Below are positions 5,934-13,131 of a stretch of DNA of 13,417 bases, piece by piece (the first letter of the stretch is position 1; each line of letters opens with the position of its first letter). The notes beneath the pieces were generated by a model. It was not told where the DNA came from and searched no databases. It saw nothing but the letters and a program-made list of their open reading frames with translations. The position numbers and the translations under genes are program-made. The DNA is taken from positions 1 to 13,417 of the forward strand of contig CANCGR010000026.1 in the NCBI GenBank assembly GCA_947377625.1, in the 5' to 3' direction. Origin of the DNA: Gammaproteobacteria bacterium (lineage in GTDB: Bacteria > Pseudomonadota > Gammaproteobacteria > Pseudomonadales > Pseudohongiellaceae).

Positions 5934-7175
5934 ATGAAGAATTTTCTGAATTATTTTATTTGGCCTGTGTTGGCCGGCTTTGGCTTTGCTGCCACCTTGT
6001 TGCTGGCACCATGGCTTACCAACCATATCCCTGCACTTGCCGCCTTCAAAGCCCCACAGATCTCCGCCCCGGCAACCGTCACTGTTGCAGCCGTGTCCTA
6101 CAGCGCGGCCATCAAGAAAGCGGCCCCGGCGGTTGTCAGCATCAACTCGCTCAACAAAGTGGTGCGCACTACGGTGAAACGCTCACTGTTCCTGTCACTG
6201 CCGTATCTGGACCAGGTGACCCAGGAAGACCAGAGCCTGGGCTCAGGGGTCATTATCAGCAAAGACGGCTATATCGTGACCAGTTATCACATCTTCTTCG
6301 GTTCCGACCCTAACGCGTTTCCGCTCGATCAACAAATTACTGTCACCTTCAACGATCGCCGTGTATTGCCCGGCACCTTGGTGGCGCTTGATCAAAAAAA
6401 TGATTTGGCACTGATCAAAATCGATCAGGACAACCTGCCGTTTCTGACATTGAGTGGCAACCGGAACCCGGAAGCGGGTGACGTCGTGCTGGCCATTGGC
6501 AATGCTCGCAACATAGGCCAATCTGTCAGCTCCGGCATCATAAGCGCACGGTGGAAGACAGATGACAGCATCACGATCCAGACCGATGCTGCCATCAACC
6601 CTGGCAACTCCGGCGGCGCCTTGATTGATGTGAACGGCGACCTGCTTGGCATCAACTCCACCATCATCTCGGAATCCGGCGGATCAGAGGGCATCAGTTT
6701 TGCGATTGACGCGGGTGAGGCAATCAAACTGCTGATGGGGTTTCGCAAGGAGTATGAATCGACCAGCACCAAAAGTTATCTTGGCTTGACGACGGACGTT
6801 GCCCTCAGCATAGAACTAAAGAATTCCCGCAAAATGCTGCAAGGCTTTCATGTCAGCTCGGTGAATGCCAATGGCCCTGCCGACAGAGCCGGCATACGTG
6901 AAGGCGATTTGATCACCGCTGTTGGCAATCAGGAAATCCACTTTGCCAATAATCTCAACAATCCCAAAGGTGCGGCGGAAACCCTGCGTGAAACTGCCAA
7001 ACTCACCAGCTTGCCGGCTTTTCAGCTGGTGATGTTCACTGTGCTGCGGGACAGTAGCGACAAGGAAGCCGGCAAGGTTCTGCAGATTCCGGTCATTCTC
7101 GGCAAAGCAACCGCAGATATTTCTGACAGTGGGCCGGATGCAACAAAACCATCCGCCTCTGCATCATTGCAGTAG
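5934..7175 (+). CDS. DegS/AlgW/HtrA-type serine protease with one PDZ domain
   Basis: This 413-residue protein begins with an uncleaved membrane anchor (residues about 7-28), then a trypsin-like domain with the full triad His119 (VTSYHIF), Asp157 (KNDLALI) and Ser226 (NPGNSGGAL), and one PDZ domain (about 290-392). One PDZ plus an N-terminal anchor is the DegS/AlgW layout: these sense misfolded outer-membrane proteins in the periplasm and cut the anti-sigma factor RseA/MucA. Two things depart from the usual: SYHIF at the histidine in place of TNxHV, and an extended PDZ segment around residues 337-362 (LNNPKGAAETLRET) and a Ser/Pro-rich tail. The start at 5934 gives the anchor directly; the frame is open to 5718 but that part overlaps yciH. 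It is convergent with hisD. Confidence 0.85.
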   Translation: MKNFLNYFIWPVLAGFGFAATLLLAPWLTNHIPALAAFKAPQISAPATVTVAAVSYSAAIKKAAPAVVSINSLNKVVRTTVKRSLFLSLPYLDQVTQEDQSLGSGVIISKDGYIVTSYHIFFGSDPNAFPLDQQITVTFNDRRVLPGTLVALDQKNDLALIKIDQDNLPFLTLSGNRNPEAGDVVLAIGNARNIGQSVSSGIISARWKTDDSITIQTDAAINPGNSGGALIDVNGDLLGINSTIISESGGSEGISFAIDAGEAIKLLMGFRKEYESTSTKSYLGLTTDVALSIELKNSRKMLQGFHVSSVNANGPADRAGIREGDLITAVGNQEIHFANNLNNPKGAAETLRETAKLTSLPAFQLVMFTVLRDSSDKEAGKVLQIPVILGKATADISDSGPDATKPSASASLQ

Positions 7176-7194
7176 TCATTTCCGTAGTACCGCC

Positions 7195-7218
7195 CTCGCA
7201 GCAACACTCGCAGCAACA
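7195..7218. repeat. Perfect 12-bp tandem repeat between the protease gene and hisD
   Basis: CTCGCAGCAACA (7195-7206) is repeated exactly at 7207-7218 in the 65-base gap between the two convergent genes. No hairpin with a T-run, hence no clear intrinsic terminator, is seen in this gap. Confidence 0.7.
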
Positions 7219-7240
7219 ACAGACAACGTCGGTGCCTGTT

Positions 7241-8554
7241 TCAGGCTTTCCAGTCTGGATCGCGCAGTTCGGCTGAACGCGCGTGTGCTGTCAGGCTTTC
7301 AGCTCTGGCCAACACTGATGTGGGTTTGGCCAATTGCACCGATGTCTTTGCACTGCAGTAAATAACCGAAGAGCGTTTCTGGAAATCATAGACGCCCAGC
7401 GCTGAAGAAAAACGCGCAGTGCCGGAAGTGGGCAGCACGTGACTGGGGCCAGCACAGTAATCACCCAGTGCCTCCGATGTATAACGCCCCATGAAGATCG
7501 CGCCAGCGTGACGAATCAGCGGCAGCAACGCTTCCGGATCAGCCACTGACAATTCCACATGCTCAGGTGCCACCAGATTGCACACCGCAGCCGCTTCGGC
7601 CAGATCTCGTACTTTGATAAACATGCCACGGCGGGTCAGTGAGGCTTCGATGATGGCGGCTCTCTCCATCGTCGGCAGCAAGCGGTTGATGCTTGCTTGC
7701 ACTTTGTCGAGGAAAGCAGCATCAGGACTCACCAGAATCGACTGCGCATCTTCATCGTGTTCCGCTTGCGAGAACAAATCCATCGCGATCCAGTCTGCAT
7801 CAGTCTGGCCATCACAGATCACCAGAATTTCCGAAGGGCCGGCCACCATGTCGATGCCAACCTGCCCAAATACCGCCTTTTTGGCGGTGGCTACGTAGAT
7901 ATTGCCAGGACCCACGATCTTGTCGACTGCAGGAATCGTGGCGGTGCCATAAGCCAGCGCTGCCACTGCCTGTGCGCCGCCCACCGTGAAAACCTGGTCA
8001 ACTTCTGCCAGTGCCAGCGCTGCCAATACCAATTCATTTACCACGCCGCCCGGTGTGGGCAAGGTAGCGATGATTTCTTTCACGCCTGCCACTTTCGCGG
8101 GGATCGCATCCATCAATACGGTGGAAGGATAGTTGGCTTTGCCGCCCGGCACGTACATGCCGACCCGATCAAGCGGTGTGATCTGCTGGCCATAACTGGA
8201 GCCATCGGCATCGGTATAGCGCCATGAGGCCTGCAGTTGTTTTTCGTGATAGCTGCGGATGCGATCAGCAGCAGTGCGCAAGGCTTCTACTTGTACAGGC
8301 GGCAAGTTGCGCAAACTGGCCTGCATGCGTTCCGGTGAAATTTTCAAGGCTGTAACGCTGGCAACATCGACTTTGTCGAAGGTGCGCGTCCAGTGCAACA
8401 CTGCGTCGTCACCGCGTTGTTTTACGTCCTGCAAAATCTCTTGCACACGCTTTTCAATTTCAGGAGAAGAGAGCGTGTCCCAAGCCAATGCTGTGCGCAG
8501 CTCAACGGCAAAACCGGCAGCGGCAGCATCCAGAATTTTCATCGTTGCAGTCAT
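7241..8554 (-). CDS. hisD: Histidinol dehydrogenase
   Basis: This 437-residue enzyme performs the last two steps of histidine synthesis, oxidising L-histidinol to L-histidine with NAD+ and Zn2+ in the cytosol. The residues expected from E. coli HisD are present: zinc ligands Gln263 and His266 (FSQAEHD), Asp365 (EALGDYCAGPSH) and His424 (TAHARSAELR), and the catalytic Glu331-His332 (APEHVEL). MYVPGG and KIVGPGNIYVA are also conserved. ATG at 8554 is taken as start; ATG 8542 and a TTG at 8563 overlapping the hisG stop (TTGA) are alternatives, the last having AAGG four bases upstream. It is the last gene of the murA-hisG-hisD string. hisC, which often follows, is not here. Confidence 0.97.
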   Translation of the reverse strand: MTATMKILDAAAAGFAVELRTALAWDTLSSPEIEKRVQEILQDVKQRGDDAVLHWTRTFDKVDVASVTALKISPERMQASLRNLPPVQVEALRTAADRIRSYHEKQLQASWRYTDADGSSYGQQITPLDRVGMYVPGGKANYPSTVLMDAIPAKVAGVKEIIATLPTPGGVVNELVLAALALAEVDQVFTVGGAQAVAALAYGTATIPAVDKIVGPGNIYVATAKKAVFGQVGIDMVAGPSEILVICDGQTDADWIAMDLFSQAEHDEDAQSILVSPDAAFLDKVQASINRLLPTMERAAIIEASLTRRGMFIKVRDLAEAAAVCNLVAPEHVELSVADPEALLPLIRHAGAIFMGRYTSEALGDYCAGPSHVLPTSGTARFSSALGVYDFQKRSSVIYCSAKTSVQLAKPTSVLARAESLTAHARSAELRDPDWKA

Positions 8555-8559
8555 AGTAT

Positions 8560-9228
8560 TCAATTTGCCTTCGCAGCTGTTTTTACAGCTGCAGTTGCAT
8601 CAACCGCACTCTGCAAACGCTGCAACAGATCTTGTATGCGTGCATGCTTGATCTTCATCGCCGCACGATTGACGATGACGCGTGTCGAAACGTCGGCAAT
8701 AAAATCACGCGTCTCCAGATCATGCGCGCGCAAGGTCTTGCCGGTATCGACAATATCCACGATGCAATCCGCCAGGCCCATCAACGGCGCCAGTTCCAAC
8801 GCGCCATTAAGTTTGATGATGTCAACCTGTCGGCCCAAGCCGGAAAAATATTGTTTGGCGATATTCACAAACTTGCTGGCCACGCGCAGGCGCGGGCTGT
8901 CGAGGCTGGCGCCAATCGGTGCTGCGGTCATCAAACGGCAGCACGCAATTTTCAGATCGACCGGTTCATAGAAGCCCTGCGAGCCGTATTCGAGAATCAT
9001 GTCCTTGCCGGCAATGCCGATATCAGCACTGCCCAGCTCAACATAGGTCGGCACATCAGAACCACGGATCACCATCAACTGCACATCCGGCAAATTGCTG
9101 TTGAACAACAACTTGCGACTGTTGCCAATTGCTTCCGAGGGAATCACCCCGGCCTTTTCAAGCAAAGGCAGCACTTCATCCAGGATGCGTCCCTTGGTGA
9201 GTGCGATGACAATTTTTTGCGAATTCAT
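8560..9228 (-). CDS. hisG: ATP phosphoribosyltransferase, short form
   Basis: This 222-residue enzyme catalyses the first step of histidine synthesis, joining ATP and PRPP to give phosphoribosyl-ATP. The N-terminal MNSQKIVIALTKGRI, the RGSDVPTYVELGSADIGIAGKD stretch and the VDIVDTGKTLRAHDL PRPP-binding loop are typical. It is the short HisG type: it ends about where the C-terminal regulatory (ACT-like) domain of the long form would begin, so it should need a HisZ subunit, not seen here. The start at 9228 is seven bases after the murA stop and gives the family N-terminus; an upstream extension to 9327 would overlap murA. The ribosome-binding site is poor, so it may be coupled to murA translation. 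Confidence 0.96.
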   Translation of the reverse strand: MNSQKIVIALTKGRILDEVLPLLEKAGVIPSEAIGNSRKLLFNSNLPDVQLMVIRGSDVPTYVELGSADIGIAGKDMILEYGSQGFYEPVDLKIACCRLMTAAPIGASLDSPRLRVASKFVNIAKQYFSGLGRQVDIIKLNGALELAPLMGLADCIVDIVDTGKTLRAHDLETRDFIADVSTRVIVNRAAMKIKHARIQDLLQRLQSAVDATAAVKTAAKAN

Positions 9229-9235
9229 GGACGAC

Positions 9236-10501
9236 TCAGGATGGCAAGCGGCGAATCTTCGCGCCGAGCAACTGCAGTTTTTCTTCAATACACTCGTAAC
9301 CGCGATCAATGTGATAGATACGATCAACCACGGTTTCGTTTTCCGAAATCAGACCGGCGATTACCAGGCTGGCAGACGCACGCAAATCTGTCGCCATAAC
9401 CGGCGCACCTTTCAATGCGTTTACACCGCGGAAAATCACGGTATTGCCTTCCACTCGCAGATCAGCGCCCATGCGGTTCATTTCATGCACATGCATGAAA
9501 CGGTTTTCAAATACTGTCTCAGTGATCGAGCCGGAGCCTTCGGCAATCGTGTTCAGCGCCGTGAACTGCGCTTGCATATCGGTGGGGAACGCAGGATATG
9601 GCGCAGTTGTCAGCGATACGGCTTTGGGTCGCTGGCCATGCATGTCGAGACTGATCCAGGTGTCGCCGATTTCAATTTGTGCACCGGCCTCTTCCAGCTT
9701 GCTCAGCACTGCTTCGAGAATGCTGGGGCGGGTATCTTTTACTTTGATACGACCACGCGTGGCAGCCGCAGCAATCAGGTAAGTGCCGGTTTCGATGCGA
9801 TCAGGCATGATCGGATACGCACAGCCGTGCAACTTGTCGACGCCATTGATGGTAATGGTGGCGGTGCCTTCACCACTGATATCAGCACCCATCGCGCGCA
9901 AGCAATTGGCCAAATCCACGACTTCCGGTTCGCGCGCAGCGTTTTCGATGACAGTGCGGCCATCAGCCAGGGCAGCGGCCATCATGATGTTCTCGGTGCC
10001 GGTGACGGTGACAATGTCCATCAGGATGTGGGCACCTTTCAAACGCTTGCCGTTGGTATTGGCCTTGATGTAGCCATTGTCCATCTTGATCTGCGCACCC
10101 ATTTTTTTCAGCGCAGCCAAGTGCAAATTCACCGGCCTGCTGCCGATCGCACAACCGCCAGGCAGCGCCACTTCCGCTTCGCCGAAGCGCGACAACATCG
10201 GCCCCAACACCAGAATCGACGCACGCATGGTTTTCACCAGCTCATACGGTGCATTGAAATTGCGAATCGTGCTGCTATTGATTGAAACGTTGAGCTTCTC
10301 ACCGACAACGGTTTCCACGCCCATGCAGCCGAGCAGCTCCAGCATGGTGGTGATGTCAAACAGATGCGGCAAATTGCCGATATCCACTACATCCGAAGTC
10401 AGTAGCGTAGACGCTATGATCGGCAATGCGGAATTCTTTGCTCCGGCAATACGAATCTCGCCGTTAAGCTGCGTTCCGCCTTGTATGACCAACTTGTCCA
10501 C
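9236..10501 (-). CDS. murA: UDP-N-acetylglucosamine 1-carboxyvinyltransferase
   Basis: This 421-residue enzyme transfers enolpyruvate from PEP to UDP-GlcNAc, the committed step of peptidoglycan synthesis in the cytosol. Lys22 (AGAKNSALP), the reactive Cys at about residue 117 in LPGGCAIGSRPVNLH, and Asp at about 308 in FPTDMQAQF match the known active site; with Cys present (not Asp), the enzyme should be fosfomycin-sensitive. The start is a GTG at 10501, with AGGA eight bases upstream (CGAGGAACACATA), and no nearer ATG. It lies 72 bases downstream of ibaG and seven bases before hisG, in the order common in Pseudomonas-like genomes. Confidence 0.98.
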   Translation of the reverse strand: MDKLVIQGGTQLNGEIRIAGAKNSALPIIASTLLTSDVVDIGNLPHLFDITTMLELLGCMGVETVVGEKLNVSINSSTIRNFNAPYELVKTMRASILVLGPMLSRFGEAEVALPGGCAIGSRPVNLHLAALKKMGAQIKMDNGYIKANTNGKRLKGAHILMDIVTVTGTENIMMAAALADGRTVIENAAREPEVVDLANCLRAMGADISGEGTATITINGVDKLHGCAYPIMPDRIETGTYLIAAAATRGRIKVKDTRPSILEAVLSKLEEAGAQIEIGDTWISLDMHGQRPKAVSLTTAPYPAFPTDMQAQFTALNTIAEGSGSITETVFENRFMHVHEMNRMGADLRVEGNTVIFRGVNALKGAPVMATDLRASASLVIAGLISENETVVDRIYHIDRGYECIEEKLQLLGAKIRRLPS

Positions 10502-10573
10502 TATGTGTTCCTCGAAATGCTGAATGTATTTGGAAAATTGCGGGCGCTTTGCCGCGCTATTTCTTGTTTCGCT

Positions 10574-10813
10574 TCACTGACCCGCTTCTTCGGGTGTCTG
10601 CAACTGCATGTTGACAGCATGGATGGCACCGCTGTGGATGTGAGGGTTCAGTACTTTGTATACCGCTTGCTGACGTTTCACACGATTCATGCCGGCAAAG
10701 GCTGCTGATACTACGCTCACCTGGTATTTGCCTTCACCACCACCAACATTGACTGCGGCGCCCGGGAAGGCTGCAGAGAGCAAGTCTGAAATTTCTGCAA
10801 TTGGCATTGCCAT
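10574..10813 (-). CDS. ibaG: BolA/IbaG family protein
   Basis: This 79-residue protein has the BolA fold and the conserved NRVKRQQAVYKVL helix, followed by SGAIHAVNMQLQTPEE with the invariant His of the family. IbaG works with monothiol glutaredoxin in handling [2Fe-2S] clusters and is linked to acid response in E. coli. The start at 10813 is preceded by GAGGA seven bases upstream; ATG at 10807 is a second possibility. It heads the ibaG-murA-hisG-hisD run, as expected from gammaproteobacteria, where it normally follows the mla genes; these are absent here. Confidence 0.93.
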   Translation of the reverse strand: MAMPIAEISDLLSAAFPGAAVNVGGGEGKYQVSVVSAAFAGMNRVKRQQAVYKVLNPHIHSGAIHAVNMQLQTPEEAGQ

Positions 10814-10861
10814 GTAAGTTCCTCGGTTAGCTGTCTGTGCTTGCCACACACAAAGCCCGTG

Positions 10862-10879
10862 CGATGGCTCTGGCCATCG
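10862..10879. other. Hairpin in the ibaG leader
   Basis: CGATGGC and GCCATCG form a perfect 7-bp stem around the 4-base loop TCTG. It lies 49-66 bases upstream of ibaG, inside its likely transcript leader. No T-run follows on either strand, so it is probably not a terminator. Confidence 0.4.
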
Positions 10880-10924
10880 TTGTGCAGGTAGGGTCGTGGG
10901 GGTGCATCGGAATTTATCGGCCTA

Positions 10925-10954
10925 ATTCTATCCCAAACGAGTGAGGTAGCCCAA
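10925..10954 (-). promoter_or_regulatory. Candidate promoter for ibaG-murA-hisG-hisD
   Basis: On the minus strand TTGGGC (10954-10949) and TAGAAT (10930-10925) are 18 bases apart; the -10 matches the sigma70 consensus at 5 of 6 positions, the -35 at 3 of 6. The start of transcription would lie near 10918, about 105 bases before ibaG. Confidence 0.35.
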
Positions 10955-11009
10955 GGCAAACCACCACGACAGGCCCAGATTTCCGGCCTGCTCAATCTGC
11001 TGGCAAGGT

Positions 11010-11037
11010 TTGCAAGGTAAGGCATTTGGCATACACT
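11010..11037 (+). promoter_or_regulatory. Candidate sigma70 promoter for kdsD-lptCAB
   Basis: TTGCAA (11010-11015) and TACACT (11032-11037) are separated by 16 bases, each matching consensus at 4 of 6 positions. Transcription would begin near 11044, about 20 bases before kdsD. The promoter is enclosed by GGCAAGG (11002-11008) and CCTTGCC (11039-11045), an inverted repeat that might bind a regulator. Confidence 0.4.
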
Positions 11038-11063
11038 GCCTTGCCGTTTTCCAGCCTACTCTC

Positions 11064-12035
11064 ATGTCAGCAGAATCCTTCATCAAGACCGCCCTTTCTA
11101 CCATCGCGCTTGAGCGCGATGCGGTGGCCATGCTGCAATCGCGCATCGACCAAAGCTTTGTCAAAGCCTGTCAACTGATGCTTGGCTGCAAAGGCCGCGT
11201 CATTGTCATGGGCATGGGCAAATCCGGGCACATTGCCAACAAAATTGCCGCAACCTTGGCGAGCACCGGCACTCCCGCTTATTTTGTTCACCCCGCTGAA
11301 GCCAGCCATGGCGACATCGGCATGGTGACGCGCGACGATGTCGTGCTGGCGCTGTCCAATTCAGGCAACACTACCGAGTTACTGGCATTGTTGCCGATTC
11401 TTAAACGCAAAGGCGTCGCCCTTATCGCGCTGAGCGGCAATCCGCAGTCGGAACTCGCACTCACCGCTGACGCCAACCTTGATGTCAGTGTGGAGAAGGA
11501 AGCGTGCCCTTTGGGTTTGGCTCCCACCACCAGCACCACTGCTGCCTTGGTGATGGGTGATGCGCTGGCGATGGCGCTGCTGGAAGCGCGCGGTTTCACC
11601 GCCGAAGATTTTGCTTTTTCACATCCGGGCGGCAATCTTGGTCGCCGCTTGTTGTTGAAAGTATCAGACATCATGCATGGCGGTGCGGCGATTCCGCGTG
11701 TGCAGGAAGACACCACCATCAGCGCTGCCCTGCTGGAAATCACGATTAAAAATCTCGGCATGACCACAGTGTCAGGCAGTGACGGCAATATCTGTGGCGT
11801 GTTCACTGACGGCGATTTGCGCAGAGTGCTGGACAAAGGTCTCGACATTCACAACACGCGCGTGGCCAGCGTGATGACCACCAAATTCAAATCGATCACG
11901 CCCGGACTGCTGGCATCGGAAGCCGCACGCATCATGCAAGACAATGCGATCTACAGCCTCGTTGTACTGCGCAGTGATGGCGTATTGGCGGGCATAATCA
12001 GCATGCATGATTTGCTGCGCGCCAATGTGGTGTAA
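11064..12035 (+). CDS. kdsD: D-arabinose 5-phosphate isomerase
   Basis: This 323-residue cytosolic enzyme interconverts D-ribulose 5-phosphate and D-arabinose 5-phosphate, the first step toward Kdo in the lipopolysaccharide core. An N-terminal SIS domain (about 35-180) is followed by two CBS domains (about 200-320). Lys53 (GMGKSGH), His82 (EASHGDIG), Glu105 (SGNTTELL) and His187 (AFSHPGGNLGRR) correspond to the E. coli KdsD Lys59, His88, Glu111 and His193. The start at 11064 gives the expected N-terminus; the frame is open to 11010 but would cover the promoter candidate. It is followed after three bases by lptC, with no kdsC in between, which is unusual. Confidence 0.97.
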   Translation: MSAESFIKTALSTIALERDAVAMLQSRIDQSFVKACQLMLGCKGRVIVMGMGKSGHIANKIAATLASTGTPAYFVHPAEASHGDIGMVTRDDVVLALSNSGNTTELLALLPILKRKGVALIALSGNPQSELALTADANLDVSVEKEACPLGLAPTTSTTAALVMGDALAMALLEARGFTAEDFAFSHPGGNLGRRLLLKVSDIMHGGAAIPRVQEDTTISAALLEITIKNLGMTTVSGSDGNICGVFTDGDLRRVLDKGLDIHNTRVASVMTTKFKSITPGLLASEAARIMQDNAIYSLVVLRSDGVLAGIISMHDLLRANVV

Positions 12036-12038
12036 GCG

Positions 12039-12617
12039 ATGAAGCTATGTAGCTGCCTTGCACTTGTCCGTTGTCTGTTGTTTGCTGGATTGTTGGCTAG
12101 TTTGTTGGCTGGCTGCAAACCCGGCATTAATTCGGCCGACACCCAAGGCCTGGCCGCCAATCTCACTGCGCCCTTCGATTACTACATCAATGGCATGCGC
12201 ACTCAGCGCTTCAGCGCCGATGGCAAAACTGTTTTCAATTTGACCGCCAGCCATGCAACCCATTTTCCGGCTGATGATCACATCGAACTTACCAATCCGC
12301 TGTTGCACTCGCTTAGCGGCAACGCTGAACCCTGGATAGTGTCAGCAGATGCGGGCAACTTGCACCACGATGCCGGCACTGAAGAGTTCACACTCACCGG
12401 CGCAGTCAAAGCCAACACAACAATGCCACATACAGGCCCCGTGTTGCTGGAAACCAGTCGACTGAATTTATTGCCCATGGGCAAAATGGCCCTTACCGAT
12501 GCTGAAGTGAAATTCAGTGCGCAAGCGGCACGCTGGCAAAGCAAGGGCATGCGGCTCAATCTCGCCAGCAATCGACTATCCCTACTGAAAGATGTACGAG
12601 GCACTCATGCACCCTAG
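12039..12617 (+). CDS. lptC: LPS export protein LptC, predicted lipoprotein
   Basis: This 192-residue protein is assigned to LptC by position (kdsD, then this, then lptA and lptB) and by the beta-jellyroll-like pattern: FSADGKTVFNLTASHATHFPADDHIELTNPLL, the SADAGNLHHDAGTEEFTLTG stretch and a LLETSRLNLLPMGKMALTDAEV end, which match the LptC/OstA-like fold. LptC bridges LptBFG in the inner membrane and LptA, carrying lipopolysaccharide. The N-terminus is a lipoprotein signal peptide ending in the lipobox LAGC, with Cys26, in place of the plain membrane anchor of E. coli LptC. Sequence identity in LptC is low in general, so the name rests partly on context. Its end overlaps lptA by 11 bases. Confidence 0.85.
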   Translation: MKLCSCLALVRCLLFAGLLASLLAGCKPGINSADTQGLAANLTAPFDYYINGMRTQRFSADGKTVFNLTASHATHFPADDHIELTNPLLHSLSGNAEPWIVSADAGNLHHDAGTEEFTLTGAVKANTTMPHTGPVLLETSRLNLLPMGKMALTDAEVKFSAQAARWQSKGMRLNLASNRLSLLKDVRGTHAP

Positions 12618-13131
12618 GCTTTCCCGGTGGCTATTGCGGTCAATTCTTTGCCTCGCCACACTCATCACAGCGACCAGCTTGTCGGCGCTGCCTGAAGATT
12701 CCAAGCAACCAATTGATGTGGCTGCCAGTTCCGGCGAGTTGTCGCTGGGTGATGGTCTGTCCGTGCTCAAAGGCACGCAGGAGCTGCCAGCGAAAATCAC
12801 ACAAGGCAGTTTGCAGATCAGCGGCACCGAAATCCGCATTGTCAAACTGCATGATGAGCTGCAATCGGCCACCGCCATCGGCAACCCCGCCCGCTTTCAG
12901 CAACAGCTGACCCAAGGGCAGGAAGCCGTCAAAGCCAGCGCCAGCGTGATCAAATTCGACAATAAAGCCCGGGTGCTGATGCTCGATACCATGGTGGAAC
13001 TCAACCAGGTCGGCAAAGTGCTGGTTGGCAACCATGCCGAGTACAACCTCGACACGGGAGTGGTCAGCGCATCCAGCAAGGATGGGCAACAAGTTCATAT
13101 GACCATCCCGCCCAGCAAAGGCAAACCATGA
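12607..13131 (+). CDS. lptA: LPS transport periplasmic protein LptA
   Basis: This 174-residue periplasmic protein has a Sec signal peptide (residues 1-27, hydrophobic core LLRSILCLATLI, likely cut after SLSA) and an OstA-like jellyroll domain (about 35-150): PIDVAASSGELSLGDG, GTQELPAKITQGSLQISGTEI, then FDNKARVLMLDTMVEL and HAEYNLDTGVVSA. LptA forms the bridge that carries LPS from LptC to LptDE. The start at 12607 is preferred, with GAGG five bases upstream; an in-frame ATG at 12592 would add five residues but lacks a site. It overlaps lptC by 11 bases and its stop overlaps the lptB start in an ATGA. Confidence 0.92.
   Translation: MHPRLSRWLLRSILCLATLITATSLSALPEDSKQPIDVAASSGELSLGDGLSVLKGTQELPAKITQGSLQISGTEIRIVKLHDELQSATAIGNPARFQQQLTQGQEAVKASASVIKFDNKARVLMLDTMVELNQVGKVLVGNHAEYNLDTGVVSASSKDGQQVHMTIPPSKGKP

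Noticed and set aside
7241..7308. Near-duplicate TCAGGCTTTC segments at 7241 and 7291 plus a CGCGC-type stem at 7261-7283 as a terminator or recombination scar
   Set aside because: Both are inside the hisD 3' coding end, which encodes a normal HisD C-terminus with the zinc-binding His; the similarity covers only about 18 bases and no T-run follows the stem.
8632..9399. 255-codon plus-strand frame opposite hisG
   Set aside because: It is the antisense shadow of hisG and the end of murA, with no motifs.
9095..10285. Long open frame of 396 codons on the plus strand, opposite murA and hisG
   Set aside because: murA and hisG are unmistakable on the other strand with full active sites; the antisense product is rich in His, Arg and Gln with no recognisable domain, a usual shadow of coding DNA.
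10540..10555. GCGG/CCGC stem followed by AATTTT on the minus strand, between ibaG and murA, as a terminator
   Set aside because: Only four base pairs, a loop of eight and a very short T-run; too weak to call.
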